Shown here: positions 35,569 through 46,846 of the stretch, piece after piece
Position numbering within the stretch: position 1 is the stretch's first letter
Layout of the letters: the number at the start of each line of letters is the position of its first letter
Source: Leptobrachium leishanense
Taxonomy: Eukaryota; Chordata; Amphibia; Anura; Megophryidae
DNA: 64,000 nucleotides
Assembly: GCA_009667805.1 (NCBI GenBank)
Contig: CM019069.1
Location: 48,628,153 to 48,692,152 of the forward strand
Direction of reading: 5' to 3'
Notes under the pieces: model-generated
What the model was told of the DNA's origin: nothing
The model's input: the letters and a program-made list of their open reading frames with translations, nothing else
The model's database searches: none
Position numbers and translations under genes: made by a program

Positions 35569-36260
35569 GGTCTATTCACTAAAAGGTGAAATTCAGGAGA
35601 ATTGGCAGAAGAGAACAATCTAGACCAAATAGCCGATTTGAAAAGTGAAATTAATGGGAGAATTTTTCCAGTTTGGCTATCTTGACCTAGAATTTTCACT
35701 CCTCCAGTCATTCTCCTGAGTTTCACCTTTAAGAGGTTATTCAAAGAGCTCTGAAATTCCACCGGCATCAAATTCCCCGACCCTGCGGTGCAGTCAGCAT
35801 TCCCGAAGTGCTGGGAAAATCCTCCACAAAACCGCGGAAAAGAAAAAAAAACGTCACACATACGCCAAAATTATCAGATCGGATCCAATAAGCCGCCAGG
35901 AACCCACCGAATGTGTCCCAAAAGAGCCGACGATCCAACAAACACAGCGCCGACCAAAAAAAACAAAAAACAATTGAAACTTTCAACATTTTAAACGCTG
36001 TTTGCAAAAAAAACAATGGGTGAAAATGTCTGGAATTTATATATAAGGTCCTATGAATGATAATAAAAATGTCTGTTACAGGAAAAAAACGCTATATAAA
36101 ACAATTCGCAATAACAAATTTTGCCAAAAAATCCTAAAAAAAGTAAATAAAGAGTCTTCTTGCTGCAAATTAAAAGAATAAACCATTTATTACATATTGT
36201 AAAAAAATTAAAAAATCGAATTTTTTTATCATTGAAACCTATGGGATTGTATATTTTAAT
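35569..36260. mobile_element. family G MITE joined to family F fragment
   Basis: Starts with the family G terminus ACAGGTCTATTCACTAAA and a G body. At about 35727 the expected G right end gives way to GAGGTTATTCAAAGAGC, a family F terminus, and F-type sequence continues to roughly 36250 (ATTAAAAGAATAAACC; CATTGAAACCTATGGG). It may be an insertion at the exact edge or a recombinant. Confidence 0.6.
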
Positions 36261-36611
36261 CTTATGTGTTGAATCTGCCTTTTACTGCTTACAGTTATTA
36301 TTTTGTTAGCTCTTTTGTTCCTGCTGGGTCACCATAGCCTTTCTGCATCTAGCTAGCTCCACCCCTTTTTCCTCAGGCTAGTTCTAAGATGATTACTGGT
36401 CACCTAGCAGCCATCTTAGCTCTATGCTGGGCAGAAATAGCTATTTTGACCTAGAATTTTAACACTGCAATTCTCTGAAGTTTTCAGGTACATCATAACT
36501 TTGCAGAAAGCCATGTACGTCCTTGCACAGAATCTGCTGGCAGTGTATACGGCCACGTGTGGTATCACTGGAATGTCCAGACTCTGGCCTTTCCAATGAC
36601 ATCCAACTTAA

Positions 36612-37757
36612 CCCCTTCACTGCTGACGACATGTGGGACACGTCCTCATTGATGCACGTTACATGCTGAGGACGTGCCCCACACGTCATCGGCTGTGCGG
36701 GACCCCCGGCGGAGATACTCACCTCTCTGTCCGGAGTCCCGCGGCGTTCGGACTTCAGCGTCCTCAGACGCTGAAGTCAAGATCCTCCCAACGTAAATGA
36801 CATCATCGCTCCATGCGCGATGATGTCATTTCCAGGCGATCCCTGGCAATGCCGGGAGATAGCCTGGAAGGGAGGGGGGGATCCGTTCGGATCCCTCTCC
36901 CTCCCGATCAGAAAGGAGCAGCGCCAAAAGCCAGGCACCGCTTAAAAGGGGAGAGTCTGGCTTTAACCCCTCAAGCGCCGGGTCGCACTTCAGCGCCTTG
37001 CGGCGCCGAAGTGCGGCCTAGCTCCGGTGGGGGCCGCCATCTTGGATGGCGGCTCCACCCCGGGTCCCCCCTCGCTGCCCGACATCATCACGCATAGCGT
37101 GATAATGTCAGGTAGCCGGGGAACCCCTAGCTGCCCGGGGATTTCCCAAGGAAATCCCCTGGTGGAGATAGGGGGTTCCTGTGAACCCCGATATCTCCAG
37201 AACCGTGGCAGCTAGGGGGTCATGGAGGATGTCATTTGAAAGGCCTGAGCAAAATAATAAAAAAATAAAAACAGGTTTTTTTTTGTGTTGTTTTTATTAA
37301 TGCAGCAATATTGTTCACATTTCAATTATAAAGTGAACAATGATGCTGCACTAATGATTTTTTTCTATAGGGTGCGATTGCTAAAAATCACGTAATTCCC
37401 CCCACAAAATGTAAAAAGTCCCCATTTCTAATTTTTGTACAAGCGCACCCCATAGAAAACATAACCGCAAACGCTCATTTGATAAAATGTGAAAAAATCC
37501 ACTTTACACACTGCAGATGATTTAAAAATTTAATTTTTATTGCATTTTTTGTCAAAATATACAGGCAGGACATTACGTATACATATAAAAATGATATATT
37601 ATGAATCTGCCGAGTCTGACGGAAAGAACGATATATAATATGTCTGGAATCGGATCATATAATAAAATGTGGCTTCAAATCGCGTTTAAACATGATGAGC
37701 GAAAGCGGTAAAAATTAGCTCAGCACACAGCGGTGAAATGCCTCAGCAGTGAAAGGG
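36612..37757. mobile_element. piggyBac MITE P3 (subfamily of P1)
   Basis: TTAA at 36608-36611 and 37758-37761, ends CCCCTTCACTGCTGA and TCAGCAGTGAAAGGG, 1,146 bp, closely similar to P1 over most of its length with a small deletion near 37250. It sits in a region (36420-36607 and 37762-37800) that itself resembles an older piggyBac-like element (GGCCTTTCCAATGACATCC). Confidence 0.9.
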
Positions 37758-37799
37758 TTAATCATGTTGGTTTTATGAAACCAGAGATACAGAGGTCCA

Positions 37800-38278
37800 A
37801 ATGTCCTATGTAGCTCCTACAATGGATTACAGCTCGGGGGGAGGTGTTCCCCCTGTGCCCCCTTCTCTGGATCCGCCACCAATGCTTTCACCCATGAATT
37901 GGGTAGTTTAGTGGGTGAGGGTGTCGCTAGATATTTTCTCAAATCTGGAACATGGAAGCTATTCTCAATAATTATAATTCTTTAGTGGATTATTTCTGGC
38001 CCTGGGAGCTGATTCTGCGGCACCATTGTGAGTGTGTGCAGTATGTGAACTGTTGTGAATTTATATGTTATTCTTGCTTTATTTTTGGCATATAAGATTT
38101 TCTTGGCCCCCACACACTGTTTTCCCTGTTTAGATTTTATTTAATTTTCGAGTGATGTCAAAGTGCAAACTAGTAAAAGTGATGTTTTGGGAACCTTTTG
38201 TTTTTTTTTATTCATGTATTTTTAAAACCTCATAGACCTATTGCATTTTACAAAAATGACATCCATGCCAGAGTGCCC
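37800..38278. other. no gene recognised
   Basis: Nothing supported. Confidence 0.5.
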
Positions 38279-38397
38279 TTAAAGGGACACTAACATCAAA
38301 AACGAAATGATTTGTTTTATTTATATTACGTTGCTGGTCTCTTACATGTGCTTTTTTTTTCTCTTGTATGTTTAGTTTAGAAAATATTTTACTCTAT

Positions 38398-39282
38398 CAG
38401 GGTTATTCAAAGAGAGTCGATCTGGCCCCGAATTGTAACTGAACGCTGAATTTCAGCGAATGGTGCCATTACGGGGCCTTTCGACTATTGACAGAGCAGG
38501 CAGTTCCCCAAATACTGGCGAATTGCCTGCACATACGGTATCTGTTCGGTGCCTGTTCGAGGGCAGTGAATCCCCATAGAGAAACAATGTTTCCTCTATT
38601 CAGAGAACAAAAAACAGCTGAGAAAGGTTGCCAAAATGCCCTGCCATTCGGTGGTTTAATTCGGCAGGTTTATTCAAGCGAATCCCATAGGTTTCAATGT
38701 TAAAAATATTCCTGTTTAATCCAATATCTAATAAACCGTTTATTCTTTTATTCTGCAGTAAAAAGTCTCTTTATTTTTAGATTTTTTTTTAGGATCGTTT
38801 AGGCATTTTTTGGAATGTATTTTGCAAACTTTTTTTTAAATCGTTTTTACTTTTTTCTGTAACATCCCTTTTTATTATCATTCATTGGATCTTCTGTGTA
38901 AATTTGAGCCATTTTCGTTCAGTAGTTTTTTTGCAAACAGCGTTTCAATTTTCAAACTTTCAAGCTTACTGGTTTTTGTTTTTTTTCACCTCGTACGTCT
39001 GCGTGTCGGCTTTTTCCGGCGGCTGCTCTGTGCTGTGATCGGCTAGTCGGGTTTCTCCGGCTTGTTCGGCGGCGTTAATCTAGCTGTTTTCTGCGGGTTT
39101 CGGTGAGTGTTCGACAGGTTTGCGACGAGTGTTCGACGGGTTTTCCCTGCACTACGGGGGCCCTGCAGTTCTTGCTGAATACACCGCAGGGTCGGCGAAC
39201 TAGGATAGCCGAATCGCCCCAAAGTGCAGGGAATGAAAAGTCACTGAACGTTCGTGACTTCGAATCTCTTTGAATAGTCCTG
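38398..39282. mobile_element. family F DNA transposon copy 3
   Basis: CAGGGTTATTCAAAGAGAG to CTCTTTGAATAGTCCTG; left flank TAT, right flank CAT, so the TSD is eroded or mutated. 885 bp with the full family core. Confidence 0.8.
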
Positions 39283-39753
39283 CATATGTTTGTGATCTTT
39301 TGTGTTGTAAATCCCCCCCCCATATCTTTACAGCACGTCTTCCTCACTGTGTGACATTGGGCATAGAATGGAGTCTATAGGCCATATGTCCAAAAAACTC
39401 ACTCCTAAGGATTGCATAAGTATGGGATGTAAGTAAATGACATCATCAGGGGTAGATTAAAGTGTTGAAAGTCCACTATCTTTTCTCAGTCAACTCCAAT
39501 CTCTTATCTTGGGTAGCCTAGACAATACAATAGATCCCCTTCAGCCTTGTCTAAACATTCCCTTCACCCCATTGCCTCTTCACTACTGTTTTATCCTATA
39601 CCACAGCTGTAGTGAAAATAGTGCTAAGATTTTGGTAAATGTTGCATCTCGGGAAGAAATCCACAAAATGGAAACAGCAGATAACAACCTAACTTTATTT
39701 TTCCTTTTTTTACATACAATTATTTCAAAGAAAAACCAAAAACAGTGCACTAT

Positions 39754-40548
39754 CAGGGTTATTCAAAGAGATCCGAATACGGTGCCTGTGCGAGGGCAGT
39801 GAATTCCCCATAGAGAAGCAATGCTTCGTCTATTCAGAGAACAAAACCCAGCAGGGAAAAGTTGCCGAAATGCCCTGCCATTCAGTGGTTTCATTCGACA
39901 AGTTTATTCAGGCGAATCCCATAGGCTTCAATGTTAAAAATGTTCCCATCTTAATTCAATATCTAATAAACCATTGATTATAATATTCTGCAGTAAAAAG
40001 TCTCTTTATTTATAGATTTTTTTGGGATATTTTAAGCATTTTTCGGGATTATTTTGCCAAAAAAGTTCCTATTTTTTTTAATATTTATTATTTTTTTAAA
40101 CATTTGTTCTTTTTTCTGTAACAGCCCTTTTTATTATCATTCCCTGGACCTCATATGTAAATTTCAGACATTTTCGCTCAGTAGTTTCTTTGCAAACAGT
40201 GTTACACTTTTCAAACATTCAAGCATACTGTTTTGTTTTTTTTCCACTCCATTTGTCTGCGGTGTCGGCTTTTTCCCGGCGGCTGCGCTGCGTGTGATCG
40301 GCTCCTGCTCGGGTTTTTCCGGCGTGTTTGGTGGGGTTAATCCAGATGTTTTTGCGGGTTTTAGGTGTGCTGTCGCCGGGTTTTGCGGTGAGTTTTCGGC
40401 GACTTTTCCCTGCATTACGATGGCCCTGTGGTGCTTGCTGAATACACCGCAGGGTCGCCGAGATGGGATTGCCAAATGGTGCCGAATTGAAGAGAAAGAA
40501 AAGTCACCGAACGTGCAGTGACTTTTCGATTCTCTTTGAATAACCCAG
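39754..40548. mobile_element. family F DNA transposon copy 4
   Basis: CAGGGTTATTCAAAGAG to CTCTTTGAATAACCCAG, flanked by TAT at 39751-39753 and 40549-40551. 795 bp. It lacks the first palindrome present in longer copies. Confidence 0.85.
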
Positions 40549-40631
40549 TATGTTTTATAGTGTGTTGTTGTTTTTTTTGTAATGTACAAGTAATGGAGTT
40601 ACAGCGTATGTTACTGGTAGAGTTCCCTTAA

Positions 40632-41169
40632 TATTTTTAGTGCTGTCCATGGTGCTGAGAAGACTCATAAAAGGCTTCTGAAAGAAACAGCTTTGTCTAC
40701 TCCAGCACTAACAGCTCCCAGAATATCTACAGGAAAACCTACAAACTTACCCAAAGATCACAGATCAACGAATTATTAAAAATAGCTCTGTAAGACAGAC
40801 ACATATTAGCAGCACACTTAATGCCAGCTTCCACGGGTTCATTTTTATTTGCTATAGTGCTATGATTCGCAAGGAAATCCTAATGATAGCAATATAATCA
40901 CACAGCGGCAATGCAAAAAATAATGATAGAAAGAGACAGTCTGGAAACCTCCCAAGTGTCTCTCTTCACGAAAAGCAATCCCTCTTGGGGACCCATATGT
41001 CTCTGTTCCTCACATCCGGGGGTGATAGAATATACAGTATGTTTTTTCACAGAATGCCATGGCAACCATACTGAGAGTGATACGTTTTTAAACCTCTTAC
41101 AATGTGTGGTTTGTGTCGCTAAATTAATATATTGCATATTCTAAGATACTTTGCTAAATAAATGGCTAA
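40632..41169. other. no gene recognised
   Basis: Nothing supported. Confidence 0.5.
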
Positions 41170-41177
41170 ATCCATAG

Positions 41178-41917
41178 TAGGCTTGTGCACCGATTTTTTT
41201 TTTCGGTTCGGTTCGATTCGGTTCGATTTGTTCGGATGTTTAAAATTTTCGATTCGGCTTGTTTCGACCGATTTCTGTTTCGATTCGGCTCGTTTTTCAT
41301 GTACATTTTTTTTCGGAATAGCGACCATTTTATGTGTTTTCGGGTCACTTTGCTCATTTTTTGTATCGACTTTTCGGAAATTTTGGAAATTTTCATTTTT
41401 TCGGAACGTCTGTTCTCGTTTCAAAGTGTCTACGATAATTCTGGCGATTCTATCGTGTTTTTTTTTATTAAATAAAGATCCTTTTTTTCTTTATGAATAA
41501 TTGAATATACATTTCACAACTTTATTTAATCATATTAAAATGGTATGAAAGCCGAGGAACAAAAAAAATGAACAAAATGATTTAAAAAACGCTAAACTGA
41601 CCCGAATGCCACAAGAAACAAGTGATACGCATTTACAAATACAAAATTTACAGAATCAGCGATATAACCGATAACAGTTAAATATACGATTTCCAGAATT
41701 ACCGAAATGGAACCGAAATCATGAATAGAGCAAAAATAAATTTCGATTTGACACATTTCAAGTCCATTCGAAAATTCTTCGTTTCGGCTCAGAAAACTTT
41801 TCGGATCTATCGGTTTTCGGGTCCGACCCGATTCGGAAATTCGGCCGAATCCGAAGACACGTATCGGGAAATTTCGTGAAAATTCCGAAATTCCGAAACC
41901 CGAAAAGCACATCCCTA
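41178..41917. mobile_element. hAT MITE rich in TTCGG/CCGAA words
   Basis: A 740-bp element with ends TAGGCTTGTGCACCGA and AGCACATCCCTA and a perfect 8-bp TSD ATCCATAG (41170-41177; 41918-41925). The left half is dominated by TTCGG-type words and the right half by their complement. The ORFs here (up to 112 codons, Phe/Ser/Arg-rich) follow from that composition. Confidence 0.88.
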
Positions 41918-41925
41918 ATCCATAG

Positions 41926-42406
41926 TTGGAGTTCTCCTAATAATAATAATAAGAAGACCTTATCTCCCGACTCTGCTTCCCCAGCTTTAAACCATTTGCC
42001 CGAGAAACAGTTTAGGGGTAAGAAATGGCACATTGTGGGACGTGTAAATATTCAAATATCCGTTTTGAAAATACCCATTATTAACCATGTCTGAGAATAC
42101 AGAAGAAAAAAAAAAAAGATGAAAACCATGTTGAACATCCAGTAACCGGTGTCATTGAACATTATTGCTGTTAGGAGGAACACGCTGTCTGACTTGCCTT
42201 GGCTGTCATTTATTGGCATAGGACAGAGATGGCTAGTGTGGGGGTATAGCTCAAACGGAGGGTATCTTTCCTGGGAAAAAAGGTAGTACAGGCAGCAAAA
42301 GTTCTGTAAATCTGTCCAGCAGACAGTGTTTATCTTTAAATGGTTGCAATAAAACAAAATCGAGACAGAAAATAAACCCTTGCCATTCAGGCTCTTATTA
42401 AAGAGG
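41926..42406. other. no gene recognised
   Basis: Nothing supported. Confidence 0.5.
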
Positions 42407-42408
42407 TA

Positions 42409-42917
42409 CCTGTAGATACTCGAGTATACCGCTAGATTTTGTTGACAAAAATTTGCCCCAAAATTGCAGGGGCCGTGTTATATTCGAGACCTCTGCATTG
42501 CGTGTAAAAAAAAACTTGACTTGCTCATGGATCCCAAGTCTCCGTGACTAACGAAGGATGAGCTTGCCTGCTAGAGCTGCAGTTCAGAAAACAACACCCC
42601 CTGGAGTGCTGGCTATTGGTGAATGATTCATGGTGTTGGTCATCTCGCTCCGTGGGCCATCTGTATCGCAAGTAAGAAGACGGGTGGCTTCATACTTAGT
42701 ATCAACTACAATCATTCTAGAGCAGAGCATCCTGGCCTGAGGGGGAGCCTGACTGTGTTAAGAAAACCTGGAAGGATTTTAATGGTTTCCCAGTATAGTA
42801 TACTATTAGAATTTTGCTCCTCGCGTTATATTCGAGTCTTGAGTATTCTCTCATTTCCATAATAAATCTCTATCCATCACGTTATATTCGGGTCACACTA
42901 TACTCGAGTATCTACGG
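42409..42917. mobile_element. TA-flanked MITE (Tc1/mariner-like)
   Basis: Ends CCTGTAGATACTCGAGTATA and ATACTCGAGTATCTACGG are inverted copies, flanked by TA on both sides. 509 bp, non-coding. A TA target suggests Tc1/mariner or a related superfamily. Confidence 0.75.
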
Positions 42918-43009
42918 TAGATTCCCTCTCTAACAAGTGGTGAGCTTACCTCAGCGACTTCAAACAAACAAAATTACTTTAAGCAACCTGTTACACACCT
43001 TTCAGCTTG

Positions 43010-43010
<1 letters not shown>

Positions 43011-43041
<31 letters not shown>
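43011..43041. repeat. (GGTCTC)n microsatellite
   Basis: About five copies of the hexamer GGTCTC. Confidence 0.9.
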
Positions 43042-43832
43042 TCCCTCTTCTGAGTCCCAGGCCATAGCAACTTCCTGATTCAGGCTTCCCTTTTTATCTC
43101 CCCTGGATAAGAAACAATTATGAAATTAACTAGCCAGGGGAGAGACACAAAACCTGGATTTTTCCAGACCCAAAGTCAGCACGAAAACCCAGTCTGGATT
43201 CCACTAGTCCTGTACATAGCACAGGAACTGAGGGGAAATATATCGCCCCTCGATGACCTTCCCTTTCCTTATGTCACACTAGACATAAAACTACATGGCT
43301 AGGTAATCTTGTAGTTCTTCATCCACTAAAGGACCGCATGGTGGGCAATGCATGAGGTGCAGAGCTTTAAAGCCCAGCGACTGCATAGATCATCATTCAC
43401 TGAAATCCCCATTCCGAGCTTCAGATTGTTTGGAAATCAGTTTTTGCTGATGCTGACTGTGTGACAAGCCAGGTCGATCAGCAAAAGTCACATAGTGTTA
43501 CTGGGTGGGAGATTGCAATGACAAAATATAGAATATGTGAAATTTCAGCACTAAAACAGTAATACACCTCTAGTGAAATATGAAATAGAAAAGTTGAAAA
43601 AATACAGATAAGATATGAAGTATTCCCACATTCGTACATATTTCCTACAAACAATAAAATATGACAGGGGCGCTGAGAAATACTTATGTGTATAGGTCAA
43701 AAAAGCAGCCATACCCAGAATGCACCTCCCTTTAGGTAACACAACAATAAAGGATACGATTGGAACAATAATAAGGAGAGTGCTGATTCGTCCCAATCCA
43801 CACAGTATACACACCCGATACCAAATGTGTAA
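43042..43832. other. no gene recognised
   Basis: Nothing supported. The last part may belong to the older element interrupted by the LINE. Confidence 0.4.
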
Positions 43833-43834
43833 AT

Positions 43835-45170
43835 TAAGATTTATTTATTTATAATGGATTTTACCAGGAAGGATACATTGAGATTTCTCTTGTTTTCAAG
43901 TATGTCCTGGGTTCCAGAACATTGAGTGGTTACAGAAATACAAAATAGTAAAATGCAAGATATTAACACAAAACCAAATATACAGATTAACAGAAAAATA
44001 AATATGTAGGAAATAAAGTCATTATGTTACATGTTTACAGGTGCATTTCGTATTGAGGTATGTTAATAGGGAGCTCTTAAGGGACTTTAGACTGGGGGAA
44101 GATTTGATGGCGACTGGGAGGTTATTCCATATTTGCGGTGCTCTGTAGGAAAATGAGGATCGAGCCACTGTCTTTTTGTATTGTTGTATTGCAAGTAAGG
44201 TGCTGGTCCTGGATCTGAGGTTATAGGATTAGGGAGCTGCTGGGGCAATCAGCCTATTCAGGTACGGTGGTAGCTTCCCAGAAAAGCTCTTAAACACCAG
44301 GTTGGAAAGGTGAAGGATGCGTCTAGATTCCAGTGATGGCCAGTTTAGTTCTTTTAACATGTCACAATGGTGGGTCATGTAGTTACATTGTAGGACAAAG
44401 CGGCAGAATGAGTTATACAATGTAGTAAGTTTCTGGAGGTGTGTTTGAGGGGCAGCTGCATACACTACATCTCCATATTCAATGGCTGGCATAAGCATTT
44501 GTTGTACAATCTGCTTTCTTACCTCGGGGCTCAGGCAGGATTTGTTTCTTTATAGGGCACCTAGTTTGGGGTAAATTTTAGATGAGAGTTTTTCGATGTG
44601 GGGGCCAAAGAATAGATTTGGGTCTAACCACATACCTAGGTATTTGAGAGAAGTGACTGTGGTCAGCGTGTCATTTGATCTTGTCCCCACACATAGATGG
44701 GGTGTTTGCAATTTGTGTAGTTTACGTGCTGTTCCAAAGAGCATTGTAACAGTTTTGTCAGCATTTAGAAAACGTTAGTTATCTCTGATCCACTTTTCTA
44801 CCTCTGTGAATTGTTCTTGCAGCACTGCCTCCAGCTGTGGGAGATTTGGTTGGCTGGTATAGATTACAGTGTCGTCTGCGTACATGTGTACAGTTGAGGC
44901 TTTGCAGACATTGGGCAGATCATTTATGAATATTGTGAATAGCAGGGGGCCGAGTATCGAGCCTTGGGGTACACCGCACGTGACTGGGAGGAGAAGGGAA
45001 GTGCTGTCAGAAATGGACACATATTGCGACCGATCAGACACATATGATTGGAACCAGGTTAGCGTGCGATCACCAATACCAGAGTTTTTAAGTTTTTGTA
45101 ATAGGATGCCATGGTCTACAGTGTCAAAGGCCTTGGCAAAATCAAGGAAGATGGCTCCATGTACGCAACT
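43835..45170 (-). pseudogene. 5'-truncated LINE with reverse transcriptase remnant
   Basis: Read on the minus strand from about 45170 to 43835. The RT palm is recognisable: FLDFAKAFDTVDH (first catalytic Asp region), GVPQGSILGPLLF, then the catalytic YADDT box, all in the frame 45176-44775. Frameshifts then split the thumb and C-terminal region into frames 44744-44550 (KYLGMWLD) and 44498-44229 (LPAIEYGDVVY-like, PYLNRLI). The endonuclease domain and 5' part are absent. The 3' end is a short ATAAATAAAT run rather than poly(A), as in CR1/L2/Rex-type LINEs. The motif order and tail favour an L2/CR1-like clade. Inactive. Confidence 0.85.
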
Positions 45171-45420
45171 GTACAATCACCACATATGTGTGTCGCTAAA
45201 GATAAAAATAAAATATAAAATTTTCCGTCACCCTCACACAAGTATATAGATGGATATTACCAATAAATCAGCAAGTCTTTTCTTGTGTGGCAGAGTTTTT
45301 CACAGTGGAGTACATGCAAAATATAAGAATGCACAAAAATACAATGGTACAATATTGTAATATTAAGGTGTACATAAATAAACACGGACAGATATTCCAC
45401 TCACGTGGCTTAGAGCCTGA

Positions 45421-45549
45421 ATAATTTAAGGCTCAATATTCCAGCGGAGGGTCTTTTAGGGATGACCCCGTCCCGTATCCAGATGTTAGTGTGCAGTCAG
45501 CAGTATTTCCACAATATTCATGAAAAGATATACAAATGGATCATAGCGC
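45421..45549. repeat. left arm of long inverted repeat (partner 45796-45925)
   Basis: About 129 bp, roughly nine in ten bases complementary to the partner. Key shared words are AATATTCCAGCGGAGG and ATCCAGATGTTAGTG. The spacer (about 246 bp) contains AACGCGTTTCACCTTTCGG. Confidence 0.9.
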
Positions 45550-45795
45550 AACCCCACAGAGGTATAACATATATACATATACTCTCAAACAGGATACACT
45601 CACGCGGTTATGAGCCTGTATATATACTGGCTCGGTAGCAATAAAGTGCGGTGTCTTCAAATGGGCGCACCAATCCCCAAAGCAGCAAACATAAAAATGT
45701 TTTCCAGACGGTGTAGAAAAAAAAATGTGCATCTTTATTCCATAAAAAACAGGTGAACGACCAAAACGCGTTTCACCTTTCGGCTTCGTCAGTTG

Positions 45796-45925
45796 GCGCT
45801 ATGATCCATTTGTATATCTTTTCATGAATATTGCAGGAATACTGCTGACTGCGCACTAACATCTGGATACGGGACAGGGTAATCCCAAAAAGAGCCTCCG
45901 CTGGAATATTGAGCTTTAAATTATT
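45796..45925. repeat. right arm of long inverted repeat
   Basis: Complement of 45421-45549 with scattered mismatches. Ends at TTTAAATTATT. Possibly the terminal inverted repeat of an unidentified element. Confidence 0.9.
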
Positions 45926-46020
45926 ACATATTTCCTAATCTGTAATGACTTTTACACTTTTACATCGGCAATGTGTTACAAAAAAGAACTATATATATAT
46001 GTGCAACCTTCTGCTGTTTT

Positions 46021-46092
46021 GTATTTTTATATACATATATATATATATATATATATCATGGTATATATATATAAAAAGTATATATACCATGG
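46021..46092. repeat. (TA)n tract ending in palindrome at assembly gap
   Basis: TA-rich microsatellite running up to CCATGG, where the N run begins. Confidence 0.85.
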
Positions 46093-46192
46093 NNNNNNNN
46101 NNNNNNNNNNNNNNNNNNNNNNNNNNNNNNNNNNNNNNNNNNNNNNNNNNNNNNNNNNNNNNNNNNNNNNNNNNNNNNNNNNNNNNNNNNNN
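46093..46192. other. assembly gap, exactly 100 N
   Basis: A round 100-base N run usually denotes a gap of unknown length. It follows a TA microsatellite, a common assembly breakpoint. Confidence 0.95.
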
Positions 46193-46846
46193 CATGTAAT
46201 TATTTCATATATTTTTGCCTAGCTATTATCTGACTCACCGCAGGTAGCTGCAGGATGTTGTGTTTTTTGTATTTTTTTCACTTTTTTACTGTATTCATTT
46301 ACTTCCTTCACATTTCACTAATAATAGGTCTGGTTAGTAAGATTAAGGTTTATTTTCAAAAAAGGAAATATGTTTAGATTATAAACTGCATTAATTAGAC
46401 ATGATTTAATTTAATTGTGAGATGCAAATGCATGAGCGTCTACCTGACATTACTCTTGATGCTTATTTGCAGCACCTAAGGCTAGGGTCAGACGAAAGCA
46501 TTTTTCCCCGCGAACGTGAAAAAGTGCGTCCGAACGCATTGACGTATTTTTTCACAGAATGCGCAAAAACGGTCAGACGACGCGCATTGTCGGTCGTGAT
46601 TTTGTACGGATCGTCAACAAAACTCTTTTTGCGTCTGGACGTTATGTAGGCTGGACATTAGCAGCATCTGACATCTCCTAATCACGCAAACACGCCGCTA
46701 TGCCGCAGCTGCGCACTCAGTACGTCAGTACTAGCGGTTCAGCGTTCTCAGAAAAATGCGTTCAAATTCCACTTGCGTTGCACGGCCGGACTTTTGTGCT
46801 GCCGTACATCGTATATTGGCCGTCATTGCCCGTCATCTGCTGCTAG

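Larger units (their letters stand above)
38283..40627. mobile_element. possible TTAA-flanked element hosting two family F copies
   Basis: Left boundary TTAA followed by AGGGACACTAACATC; right boundary GGTAGAGTTCCC followed by TTAA (40628-40631). The ends are imperfectly complementary. If real, it was about 0.7 kb before two F insertions. A similar left end occurs near 33765. Confidence 0.35.

Noticed and set aside
41162..41500. 112-codon Phe/Arg/Ser-rich ORF and its minus-strand counterparts
   Set aside because: Produced by TTCGG-type low complexity in a hAT MITE.
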